A stretch of DNA of 64,000 nucleotides. Source: Clostridiales bacterium (GTDB taxonomy: Bacteria; Acidobacteriota; Aminicenantia; Aminicenantales; UBA8522). Shown here piece after piece: positions 1 to 7,007 of this stretch. The DNA lies in NCBI GenBank assembly GCA_029907205.1, contig JARYMI010000009.1:19672-83671 (forward strand). Direction: 5' to 3'. Each line of letters opens with the position of its first letter. Position 1 is the stretch's first letter. Both the position numbers and the translations under genes were made by a program. The notes beneath the pieces are model-generated. The model was not told where the DNA came from, searched no databases, and was given only the letters and a program-made list of their open reading frames with translations.

Positions 1-132
1 GTAATGGACAAACATGCGGTTATTCTCTATCGTGATGGCGCTTACTGCCTGGTTTATGACCCAGAAATCTATAACGATTATGTTGTTAAATATGGGACGG
101 AATGCAAATCTTGCGACGAAAAGATTAAATAA
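1..132 (+). CDS. C-terminal end of an unidentified protein (cut by window edge)
   Basis: Frame 1 is open from the first base to a TAA at 130-132 and gives 43 residues. The visible part holds a CxxC pair (CKSC) five residues before its lysine-rich end. A Shine-Dalgarno and the next ATG follow 24 bases later, so it is probably the upstream partner of the small Cys-rich secreted peptide. The family cannot be named from this fragment. Confidence 0.5.
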   Translation, partial: VMDKHAVILYRDGAYCLVYDPEIYNDYVVKYGTECKSCDEKIK

Positions 133-156
133 CCAAAATGAAAGGAGGAAAAACAA

Positions 157-399
157 ATGAAAAAATGGGTTAGTGCTTTTGCTATTGTCTCGCTGATTGC
201 CGTCAGTACTTTCGTCATCTACAAAGAGGCCCTCGCCAGACCGCCACTCTGCGATTGGTGTGCAGCGTATTGTTATACGTGCAATGGATATTATCAAGTG
301 GACTCCTGTTGGGTGTATAACGGACTTCTCTACTGTCTTGTCGATTGTCAAAATTGCAATCCAGGATGCATATGTGGCTCTACCATTTGCGTGGATTAG
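157..399 (+). CDS. Small secreted cysteine-rich peptide
   Basis: An 80-residue product. The ATG sits 7 bases after a strong Shine-Dalgarno (AAAGGAGGA, 141-149). Residues 1 to about 27 form a signal peptide: MKK, a hydrophobic core, and a likely cleavage after an ALA-like site. The remaining 50 or so residues contain 11 cysteines, many spaced as CxxC, CxxxC or CxC, with several aromatics. This suggests a disulfide-rich or metal-binding exported peptide. The upstream partial protein also ends with a CxxC motif, so the pair may be related in function. No known family is recognised. It could be a bacteriocin-like or cell-surface peptide, but nothing in the sequence decides this. Confidence 0.7.
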   Translation: MKKWVSAFAIVSLIAVSTFVIYKEALARPPLCDWCAAYCYTCNGYYQVDSCWVYNGLLYCLVDCQNCNPGCICGSTICVD

Positions 400-428
400 T
401 TGATTCCTCATTATTTCTAGCTTATAAT
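400..428 (+). promoter_or_regulatory. Sigma-70-type promoter upstream of the VWFA gene
   Basis: TTGATT at 400-405 and TATAAT at 423-428 are separated by 17 bases. Transcription would start near 435, giving a leader of about 65 bases before the ATG at 501. The promoter begins right after the Cys-rich peptide stop codon, so the two genes can be transcribed separately. Confidence 0.6.
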
Positions 429-500
429 TTTTAGGTGAGAGGAAGGGTAACCAAAAGAGCTAAGCGGTGCGTAAGATATTGAATTCAAAATAATAAAACG

Positions 501-2621
501 ATGGGGAAGAGATATTTGGTTCCGATAATAATCCTATTATTTGGAACTATCTCTTTTCTATTGATCGCATATGCGGAAGCCAATCCTCAAAAAGATAAAA
601 CTTCGTTGCAATATGAAGTTAAGGTGACCTTAAAACTCATCCAGGTTTATGTCACCGATAACAAAGGAAATCCAGTCCCGGACTTGGAAGAAGATAATTT
701 CATAATTTATGACAATGAGAAAAAGCAAAAGCTGACCGAATTTGAAAAACATTTGATTTCTTTTCCCGGAGAAACCAAAGAACAGATCGAAAAAACACCG
801 GTCTCATTTGTCCGGAAATTGATGCCGCGCAAGTTCTTTCTTTTCTTCGATCTTGCTTTCAACAACGCCAAAGGCCTTGAGAAGTCAAGACAAGCAGCGC
901 TGCATTTTATAGATACCCAACTCCAGCCAATAGACGAAGTGGGGGTGCTCTCCTACTCTGCTATCAAGAGTCTGAAGCTTCATGAATATCTGACGACAGA
1001 CCACAATAGAGTTCGGGATATTGTGAAAGGATTCGGGATAAAGGAAATCGCCGGCCGAGCCGAGGATTTCGAGGCAGAATACTGGAGCCTGTTGAAAGAA
1101 GAAAACCCCAGGGATGCTAGCTCATCGGGGTATGTCTTCGATCCCAAGGAACAACGAAAGCAGGAATTGGAGTTTTTGAGAAAAAAGCGAGAGGAATCCA
1201 AACTTCAGACTTACAATTTTGTACAAAAAATGACGGAACTGGCCAAATCTTTGAGATATGTGCATGGCCAAAAATCGATCATCTTTTTTTCTTCTGGTGT
1301 CCCTTACTCTCTTGTCGCCGGAATACCGGCTCCGGAGATCTATCCACTGAGACTTAAGGGGGATGACCCAAAACCAATAGATAAATTGGAGGAATATTCA
1401 ATTAGGAGAAGACTTGATTCGTATGATGAGGGCTTCGAATCATCCCACTTATCCTTCCGATATGAAGATATGCTCAAAGAATTGAGTGCCGCCAATTGCA
1501 CGATTTATGCCCTGGACACGCAGGAGCCGAGCGCCGCGCTCGTCGGGGATCTCAATGTAAGAGGAGTTTTTTCCCTCCAGAAGATGACTAGCGAAACTGG
1601 AGGGAAGTATTTCGGCAATATCAATAATTACGAGCAACATATAGAAAAAATTCACAAGATAACCGGAAGCTATTACGTCCTGGGCTATTATGTCGATGAC
1701 ATATGGGATGGCAAATACCATCAGGTCAAAGTGGAGGTGGACCGGCCGGGGCTGAAAGTCTACGCCCAGAAAGGCTATTTCAACCCCAAGCCGTTCAAAG
1801 AGTATAGCGACCTCGAGAAGATGCTTCATCTTGTGGATCTGGCCCTGAGCGAAAACCCCCTCTTCCAGACGCCCCTGCGTTTCCCCCTGAAAGCCCTCCC
1901 TTCCTCAGCCCAGGGGAAACAGAACTTAGCTCTCTGGGCCAGGCTCGAAAAAGAGAAAATCCAGGAAATAGCCGCCCGGAAAATGGAGATAGTGACCATC
2001 CTCTTCGATGACAAGGACAATATCGTCAAGATGGAAAGGAAAGAGGCCGATCTCTCTCGGCTTCCCGAGGGGCCGCTCTATCTTTCCTCCTTTCTCCCCT
2101 TAACCCCTGGGGAGTACAAGTGCCGTCTGGTCCTCCGCAACCTGGAATCAGGGAGAGGCGCTGTCGCATCCTCCTCGGTTTCTCTCCCTGAGCCTCAAGC
2201 GGAGAGGCTAAGGCTCTACCCTCCCCTCCTTCTTAAAGAAGACAAAGAGGGTTTTTATCTCCAGGTTTCCCGCACTCCGGTTGATTTTCCCTTTGGTAGG
2301 ACAAAGTATGCTCCGCTTTTCGAAGAGCTGGAGCGGGGGAAAGAGAGTCTTTATGCGGCGGTTAGATGTGCGCACCCAGGCATCCAGAAACCGGAGATAA
2401 AACTCTTGGGGAATCTCCTCAAATATCAAGGTGACACAACAACCGCCATTCCCGTGTCAATTTCCATTCTGGAGAGCAAGCGAGAGGCCGATTCGGAAGT
2501 TTTTCTCCTGCAGATTAAGACGGAAAATTTAGAGGCGGGGGAGTATCTGCTTTATCTTTTTGCCCAGGAGTTGAATACGGGGGTCATATCCCAGGTCAAT
2601 ACCTCTTTCAAGGTAAAGTAA
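501..2621 (+). CDS. VWFA-related (acidobacterial-type) secreted protein
   Basis: A 706-residue exported protein with a signal peptide at residues 1-26. Residues about 41-80 carry the beta-rich segment typical of the VWFA-related acidobacterial domain family (Q-V-Y-V-T-D-x-x-G-N-P-V, then D-L, then F-x-I-x-D-x-x). The von Willebrand A domain follows at about 110-400. Its metal site is degenerate: DLAFN at 117-121 stands where a MIDAS would be DxSxS, so metal-dependent ligand binding may be lost. The C-terminal 280 residues look like beta-sandwich repeats. No clear Shine-Dalgarno precedes the ATG. Family members are common in Acidobacteria and relatives, and their substrates are unknown. It is probably a periplasmic or surface adhesion or scaffold protein. 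Confidence 0.8.
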   Translation: MGKRYLVPIIILLFGTISFLLIAYAEANPQKDKTSLQYEVKVTLKLIQVYVTDNKGNPVPDLEEDNFIIYDNEKKQKLTEFEKHLISFPGETKEQIEKTPVSFVRKLMPRKFFLFFDLAFNNAKGLEKSRQAALHFIDTQLQPIDEVGVLSYSAIKSLKLHEYLTTDHNRVRDIVKGFGIKEIAGRAEDFEAEYWSLLKEENPRDASSSGYVFDPKEQRKQELEFLRKKREESKLQTYNFVQKMTELAKSLRYVHGQKSIIFFSSGVPYSLVAGIPAPEIYPLRLKGDDPKPIDKLEEYSIRRRLDSYDEGFESSHLSFRYEDMLKELSAANCTIYALDTQEPSAALVGDLNVRGVFSLQKMTSETGGKYFGNINNYEQHIEKIHKITGSYYVLGYYVDDIWDGKYHQVKVEVDRPGLKVYAQKGYFNPKPFKEYSDLEKMLHLVDLALSENPLFQTPLRFPLKALPSSAQGKQNLALWARLEKEKIQEIAARKMEIVTILFDDKDNIVKMERKEADLSRLPEGPLYLSSFLPLTPGEYKCRLVLRNLESGRGAVASSSVSLPEPQAERLRLYPPLLLKEDKEGFYLQVSRTPVDFPFGRTKYAPLFEELERGKESLYAAVRCAHPGIQKPEIKLLGNLLKYQGDTTTAIPVSISILESKREADSEVFLLQIKTENLEAGEYLLYLFAQELNTGVISQVNTSFKVK

Positions 2622-2792
2622 GAAAAAGCCAGCTCTGATAGGTTAATAAAGACGATGGCCATGGACCTTGGCTATAAACCTGCCTCGTTTTCCGAGCGCT
2701 TTAAGCAGGAATTTGGTTTTTCTCCCACGGCTCAGAGAAGACAATTGATGACCTCAGGCCGCCTCCATAGAGAAGCTCAAGATTTAATATAG
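2622..2792 (+). pseudogene. Remnant of an AraC-family C-terminal HTH
   Basis: Right after the VWFA stop codon, and in the same frame, 56 codons run to a TAG at 2790-2792. The translated segment (RLIKTMAMDLGYKPASF, then SERFKQEFGFSPTAQRR) matches the second helix-turn-helix of AraC/XylS regulators, including the F-K-x-x-F-G-x-S-P-x-x-x-R-R signature. No N-terminal HTH or sensor domain is present and no start with a ribosome site is visible. It is best read as the surviving tail of a deleted regulator that became joined to the end of the VWFA gene. Confidence 0.6.
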
Positions 2793-2987
2793 CCTCTCAG
2801 TAGGGTCAGAGTTTGGTTTCTGGTACACCTTGCGCGAGCGCATGTTCACCCCATCCATGAAATTTCCAAGAAAAAAAGATGAAAAGTGCTTGGTACGGGA
2901 TATCTGTCAGGAAGAAAGCAAGCGCTGGGGTTTTCCGTTTGAAGTTGACTGATTATCCAGATATTTGTAGAATTTAATAAACTCTCA
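2793..2987 (+). other. Degenerate intergenic stretch with a short coding-like fragment
   Basis: This stretch has no intact gene. One frame, open until the TGA at 2950-2952, encodes a plausible charged C-terminal tail (for example TPSMKFPRKKDEKCLVRD, then WGFPFEVD), with an ATG at 2842 but no ribosome site. With the AraC remnant just upstream it looks like gene debris. The segment from 2953 to 2987 is AT-rich and probably holds the promoter of the next gene pair. Confidence 0.4.
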
Positions 2988-3481
2988 ATGTTAAAAGAAC
3001 GATTCAAGGAACTTCAGGGCAGGCGCTTCTCGACGAAGCTAAAGCGTTTTATGGGAAGAAGCTTGTCTCTTTTGTTGTCTTCGGTTCGGTGTCCAGACAG
3101 ACATATCGATTCGATTCCGACCTTGATATCTTGATCATTGCAGAAGGGCTTCCGCGGGGCAGAATGAAGAGAATAGCCCAGTTTGCGGCTATAGAACAGA
3201 GGCTTGAGCCCTTCTTAGAATCTCTCCGAAAAGAAGGGGTCCAGACTTTTATCTCCCCCATTTTTAAAACGCCCGAGGAAGCTCAAAGAGGAAGCCCTCT
3301 GTTCCTTGACATGGTGGAAGACGCCTTGATTCTTTATGACCGCGACCGTTTTTTCTCCAAAATCCTCGACAGGCTGCGAAACAGGCTGAAAGAGCTGGGC
3401 GCAAAAAGAATTTGGCAAGGAAACGTCTGGCACTGGGTTTTAAAACCCGATTATCGGCCCGGCGAGCTCATCGAGTTATGA
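2988..3481 (+). CDS. MNT-type nucleotidyltransferase, apparent frameshift near the start
   Basis: This is the nucleotidyltransferase half of an MNT/HEPN pair; the family adds nucleotides to its HEPN partner or to RNA. The catalytic signature is FVVFGSVSR, then FDSDLDILI (G-S followed by D-x-D), and the body ends at TGA 3479-3481. The ATG at 2988 begins MLKERFKELQ, but in a different frame from the catalytic part. The catalytic frame has no start codon upstream of the G-S motif; its first GTG, at 3089, falls inside that motif. A one-base slip between about 3015 and 3030 would join the two parts into a normal N-terminus. The gene is therefore either frameshifted in this genome or the assembly has an error. 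The stop overlaps the HEPN start (ATGA), showing translational coupling. Confidence 0.65.
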
Positions 3482-3891
3482 ATAATAGGACCCTGGCCCT
3501 GAGTTATCTGAAAAAGGCGAAGGTCCGGCTCGATGTTCTTGATTTGCTATACAAAAAAAGGGCATTTTCTGACGTCATCCGAGAAGCGCAGGAAGTCGTG
3601 GAATTATCCCTGAAAAGCATGCTCAGGTTGGTGGGGGTCGAGCCGCCAAAAATTCACGATGTCGGGGGCCTTCTGCTTGAGCACAAAGACAAATTCCCTA
3701 AAACTGTTGCGAGGAATCTCAAAAGGCTTGCTCGTGTCTCAAAAGTATTGCGGAAGGAAAGAGAACTGGCTTTTTACGGCGACATAGATTTTATCGCGAC
3801 TGAAGAATACACAAGTCAAGACGCGAGGAAAGCCATCAAGGACACCAGGTTTGTCGTGGCGGCCGCAAAGACTTTAATCGACGCCGATTGA
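3478..3891 (+). CDS. HEPN-domain protein, partner of the nucleotidyltransferase
   Basis: A 137-residue all-helical protein. The start is the ATG at 3478, which overlaps the preceding TGA by four bases. Residues about 8-60 match the HEPN core, with REAQEVVELSLKSML followed by a conserved histidine in KIHDVG; the second half has RKERELAFYGD. HEPN proteins next to MNT nucleotidyltransferases act as toxin-like RNases or nucleotide-binding partners. This copy has the H-D pair of the non-RxxxxH subgroup, so ribonuclease activity is uncertain. Its last 18 bases overlap a convergent small gene on the other strand. Confidence 0.75.
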   Translation: MNNRTLALSYLKKAKVRLDVLDLLYKKRAFSDVIREAQEVVELSLKSMLRLVGVEPPKIHDVGGLLLEHKDKFPKTVARNLKRLARVSKVLRKERELAFYGDIDFIATEEYTSQDARKAIKDTRFVVAAAKTLIDAD

Positions 3892-4095
3892 TTTCGGCAC
3901 ATTCGATTTTTTATTCCAATCTTCGGTCTTTTTCTTATCTGCCTTTAAAAGATAGAGCTTGCCGAGTTCGTAATGAGGCTCAGGGTCGCTGGGCTCGAGA
4001 ACGATGGCTTTCTCAAAGTTTCTTATCGCTTCCTCGAACCGGCTGAGCATTTTACTTAACTTTTCATTGTAAAGCCGGCGCGCCTCGTCAGACAC
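3874..4095 (-). CDS. Short single-TPR protein downstream of the Doc-like gene
   Basis: A 73-residue product with a GTG start that overlaps the end of the Doc-like gene by 8 bases. Residues about 17-50 form one TPR-like helix pair (FEEAIRNFEKAIVLEPSDPE, then PHYELGKLYLL). This is the canonical TPR spacing with the P at the turn. The tail is lysine-rich. It may be a genuine third gene of the HTH-Doc operon or the surviving end of a longer TPR protein. It converges on and overlaps the HEPN gene by 18 bases. Confidence 0.45.
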   Translation of the reverse strand: MSDEARRLYNEKLSKMLSRFEEAIRNFEKAIVLEPSDPEPHYELGKLYLLKADKKKTEDWNKKSNVPKSIGVD

Positions 4096-4522
4096 GACTT
4101 TTATCAGTCAGCTTGACGAGGTGGGTTCTTAAGAATTTTTCGATGGCCTTAACGGTTTCATCCTTAAACCGGGGAGGACTCTGCGCGATCCACACAGTGA
4201 AATTATAGAGCTCCTGTGCGTCTGCCTCTATCCATTTTCCATTCAAGTATAGAAAGACAAAAAGTGTGGTCATGGCGATTCTTTTATTTCCATTCTGAAA
4301 AGGGTGATTCTTGATCATCAAATAGAAGAGCATGCTGGCTTTTGAAATAAGCCCCGCGTAAAGAGGTTTTTTGGAAAAACTCTGGAAGGGAGCCGCCAGG
4401 CAGCTTTCCAGAATATGGGGAAAGCGGGTGGAAAAATCGGGGATGGGCTCGTCAAAAGCCAACATCTCCCGGGCCAGCCTGAAAGCCACGTATTCGACTT
4501 CTCTCAGGGTAATGAGGCGCAT
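4088..4522 (-). CDS. Fic/Doc-family toxin-like protein
   Basis: A 144-residue protein whose ATG at 4522 shares its A with the TGA of the upstream HTH gene (TGATG). The Fic/Doc motif is HPFQNGNKR at residues 73-81. Family members transfer AMP or phosphate to target proteins; Doc phosphorylates EF-Tu. In the motif HPFx(D/E)GN(K/G)R the acidic position is asparagine here, which could weaken metal binding. The rest is helical, as expected. Size and operon position fit a death-on-curing type toxin controlled by the upstream small HTH protein. Confidence 0.78.
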   Translation of the reverse strand: MRLITLREVEYVAFRLAREMLAFDEPIPDFSTRFPHILESCLAAPFQSFSKKPLYAGLISKASMLFYLMIKNHPFQNGNKRIAMTTLFVFLYLNGKWIEADAQELYNFTVWIAQSPPRFKDETVKAIEKFLRTHLVKLTDKSRV

Positions 4523-4779
4523 CAATCATTCCCCAGCATCCGGAGGACTTCGCCATAGTCCTCGACGGTTTTTCTCACCGCTTCCTCAATTATTCTCTTT
4601 GTCCTTTTGCTCACGTTTTTACCCAGGATTTCCGAAATGCGCGCTTCGGGTATGGCATAGTTTCTGCCTATCTTTACGGCTTTTATCTCTCCTCTCTTTA
4701 CTTTTTTATAGATGGCGATCCTGGAGAGCCCGAGGATCTCTGCCAATTGGGGAATCGTAAAATATTGTTTTTCTTTCAC
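4522..4779 (-). CDS. Small HTH DNA-binding protein (likely antitoxin of the Doc-like toxin)
   Basis: About 85 residues. An excisionase/MerR-type helix-turn-helix occupies the N-terminal half (FTIPQLAEILGLSRIAIYKK, then VKRGEIKAVKIGR). The GTG at 4779 is preferred because AGGAGG lies six bases upstream; an ATG at 4809 would add 10 residues but places the ribosome site inside the gene. The C-terminal helices (about residues 50-85) would neutralise the toxin. The AT-rich upstream region has repeated GTTAAC half-sites suitable for autoregulation. The stop codon is directly coupled to the Doc-like start. Confidence 0.72.
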   Translation of the reverse strand: MKEKQYFTIPQLAEILGLSRIAIYKKVKRGEIKAVKIGRNYAIPEARISEILGKNVSKRTKRIIEEAVRKTVEDYGEVLRMLGND

Positions 4780-4807
4780 TTGCACCTCCTTTCTGTCGTT
4801 ATAACTC

Positions 4808-4865
4808 ATGTTAACTTATTTAATATATATTAACTTATGTTAATTTCGGAAAGGAGGTTAACATA
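4808..4865 (-). promoter_or_regulatory. Repeated GTTAAC/ATTAAC half-sites, candidate operator of the HTH-Doc pair
   Basis: Within 58 AT-rich bases lie GTTAAC (4810-4815), the perfect inverted repeat ATTAAC-TTAT-GTTAAT (4829-4844), and another GTTAAC (4857-4862). They sit just upstream of the HTH gene and resemble an autoregulated toxin-antitoxin operator. From 4866 to 5036 nothing else is recognised. Confidence 0.5.
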
Positions 4866-5036
4866 ATAAGGTGTGATTGTCAATGGAACTTCTTCCCTAC
4901 CCTGTCCGATTCGTAAGCGTCAGAAAGCTGGATTCTGTTTAGCGGGCACAGGCATCTGTTAGGAACGCATTAAGCATTGAATCATTGCGGGGAACGGAAT
5001 GACAGAGCAATCCGATGCTGAATGATTGGTGCCCGT

Positions 5037-6596
5037 TCAGCGGAGGGTTTTGACCCGGGAAATGAGTTCTTCGGCCTTCTCTTTGAATGAGGGATGGTCA
5101 GCCGCTTTTGTCGCCATCTCGAGCGCTTTAGGTTTCTGTCCGGCGTTTAAGTACCCGGCCGCGGCGTTGTAGAAAGCCGTCGCTCTAGAGATGGCTGTTC
5201 GTTCGAGCTGAACTCTTTTTTTGCGCAGAAATTTCTCCTTCCTTTCGGGCGAAAGCGCGGATTTTTCGGCCTCGGCTATCTTGGCTCGAAGGGCCCGTTC
5301 ATCGGTCTCGAAGGCGAAGGCGGCCTTCCCAAAATAGGCGCCCGAATTCTGCCAGTCTTCCTTCCCGGCATACAAACTTCCGAGGTTGAACAAGGCTTCT
5401 GAATTTGCCGGGTTGTACTCGAGGGCCTCTTTTAAGTCTTTTTCGGCTTTGACCAGATCTCCTCTTTCCAAGGCGATGATTCCCGAAAGAGTGAATACCT
5501 CGCTCGAGGTGGGCAGGCGGCTCTTGGCCTGCTCGATATTCTCCGCCGCCTCGTCGTTTTTCTTTAGCTCATGCTGATTCCAGGCCAGCCAATAATAGCT
5601 CTCCCCGATAAGCCAGTGGCCAAGGGCGATGATCTTCTCCAGGACGGGGATAGCTTCATCGTGCCTGCCCGCGTAACTCAGACAGATGGCTTTCCCGAGG
5701 AGTGCATCCCGGTATTCCGGCGCGATGGCGAGGGTTTTTTCGTAAAAGTCAAGGCTTCGCTCCAGCTCTTCCAAAGCTAGGTAGATACTGGCCAGGAGGA
5801 TAGTGATCTGTGGAGATTCGGTGATTCCTTGGTGCGCTCTCAGTAAATGGCTTTCCGCTTCTAAGAGATTTCCCCGGCCCAGGGAAAGATTTCCGAGGTT
5901 GTAGGCAACCTCGAAGAATTCAGATTCCTCGTCGAGGATAGGTCTAAGGAGCGCCTCATTCTCCTCGGGACAGATGGCCATCTTGTACTTAATAAGAAGA
6001 GAGTCCGGGAAGGCAGCTTCGAGCCAAGCCAGGTCCTCCCTTTTTTCGAAGGGGGATGAAAAATGGCATTTCATGACGGCGTACATATAGGCAAAGAACT
6101 CGTCATCCTGGGCTCTCTTTCTGAGCTCTGTCTCCATTTTTTTCAGCTTTTCCTGCGTCTTCAGCCTTTCCTGCATCTCCTTCCAGGTGACCTTCTCGTC
6201 GATATCGCGCATCACGCCTTTTCCCTGGACCCAGAACAGGCCGGCGATTTCAGCATAAGAAAGAAGGCCCGCGAGAGAGGCGTTCTCCTTGATGAGCTCA
6301 AGGGCCACGTCCATGTAGCTCCTGTTATCAATGCCCAGCTCTTTCTCCCTGACAGCGATGAGAAGCGAGGTCATGGCCAATTTGTCCGCAACTCTTTTCT
6401 TAAAACCGGGTTGGCCGTAAACCTCCCCGTAAACCAGAAAAGCCTTCCGGAGAGGGACGTAACATCCTCTCCGGTAAAGAGCATCGGCTGCTGCGATTTT
6501 TTCCTCTATCTCAGTCGAGAGGGGCGTGACTTCGACTTTTTCTTTGGGAGCGCAATAATAGAGCAAAAGGAGCGTGAGAAGAAGTAATCTTTTCAT
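5037..6596 (-). CDS. TPR-repeat lipoprotein
   Basis: A 519-residue exported protein. MKRLLLLTLLLLYYC is a lipoprotein signal peptide with the acylated cysteine at residue 15. From about residue 220 to 440 there are repeated TPR motifs (for example LLEAESHLLRAHQGI, then DFYEKTLAIAPEYRDALLGK, then DLKEALEYNPANSEALFNLG). The N-terminal 200 residues are helical without a recognised domain. A ribosome site (AGGAAAG) precedes the ATG. TPR lipoproteins of this kind scaffold envelope complexes; the partner is unknown. A consensus promoter at 6815-6844 and a structured RNA lie 130-250 bases upstream on the same strand and may be its leader. Confidence 0.7.
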   Translation of the reverse strand: MKRLLLLTLLLLYYCAPKEKVEVTPLSTEIEEKIAAADALYRRGCYVPLRKAFLVYGEVYGQPGFKKRVADKLAMTSLLIAVREKELGIDNRSYMDVALELIKENASLAGLLSYAEIAGLFWVQGKGVMRDIDEKVTWKEMQERLKTQEKLKKMETELRKRAQDDEFFAYMYAVMKCHFSSPFEKREDLAWLEAAFPDSLLIKYKMAICPEENEALLRPILDEESEFFEVAYNLGNLSLGRGNLLEAESHLLRAHQGITESPQITILLASIYLALEELERSLDFYEKTLAIAPEYRDALLGKAICLSYAGRHDEAIPVLEKIIALGHWLIGESYYWLAWNQHELKKNDEAAENIEQAKSRLPTSSEVFTLSGIIALERGDLVKAEKDLKEALEYNPANSEALFNLGSLYAGKEDWQNSGAYFGKAAFAFETDERALRAKIAEAEKSALSPERKEKFLRKKRVQLERTAISRATAFYNAAAGYLNAGQKPKALEMATKAADHPSFKEKAEELISRVKTLR

Positions 6597-6730
6597 CTTT
6601 CCTAGCCCATTTTACTATAGTTACCGGCAAAATCTGACTTCTTATTTATGAACACGGCGGCGGAGGAAAAAACGTTTAAGGGGAGAAAAAAAGCTTAAGA
6701 AGTCGAACGAAAGATATATTCCCATGTGAA

Positions 6731-6808
6731 GCTGGCTGGCGAGGCGCCAAGGTTTGAAAAAGGAAAAGGAAGCGGGGCTAAGGAGGATCCCTCTCCAGCC
6801 AGCATCTT
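6731..6808 (-). ncRNA. Promoter-linked structured RNA or 5' leader of unknown class
   Basis: Read on the minus strand, GCTGGCTGG (6803-6795) pairs perfectly with CCAGCCAGC (6739-6731), closing a domain of 73 bases. Inside are the small hairpins GAGG-GAT-CCTC and GGCG-CCT-CGCC and a C/T-rich single-stranded stretch. The predicted start site, about 6808, lies five bases before the closing stem. The RNA is either a small standalone RNA or the structured leader of the TPR lipoprotein gene, whose ATG is about 135 bases further down. It does not match SRP, 6S, tmRNA or any common riboswitch I know. The rest of 6597-7007 contains nothing else I recognise. Confidence 0.5.
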
Positions 6809-6814
6809 GTTTCT

Positions 6815-6844
6815 ATTATAAGTGAAGATATTTTGGAATGTCAA
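6815..6844 (-). promoter_or_regulatory. Consensus sigma-70 promoter for the structured RNA
   Basis: On the minus strand TTGACA (6844-6839) and TATAAT (6820-6815), both perfect consensus, are separated by 18 bases. The start site would be near 6808, immediately before the closing stem of the structured RNA. Confidence 0.65.
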
Positions 6845-7007
6845 AGAAATTTTTTTCTTCCTGCGCCAAACCGTTGATGGAGCGGACTCTTTAGCGTTAG
6901 AATAAACAAGTTCGACCCTGCGAAGAAATTGCGATGAACAAGGAAAGGGCGAATAAAAGCGAGGATAATTTATTGCAAAATCTCGACAATAGAAGAATCA
7001 AACGCCA

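Noticed and set aside
6731..6808. SRP (4.5S) RNA
   Set aside because: The conserved GGAAGCAGCC-type tip and its symmetric loop are not present on either strand.
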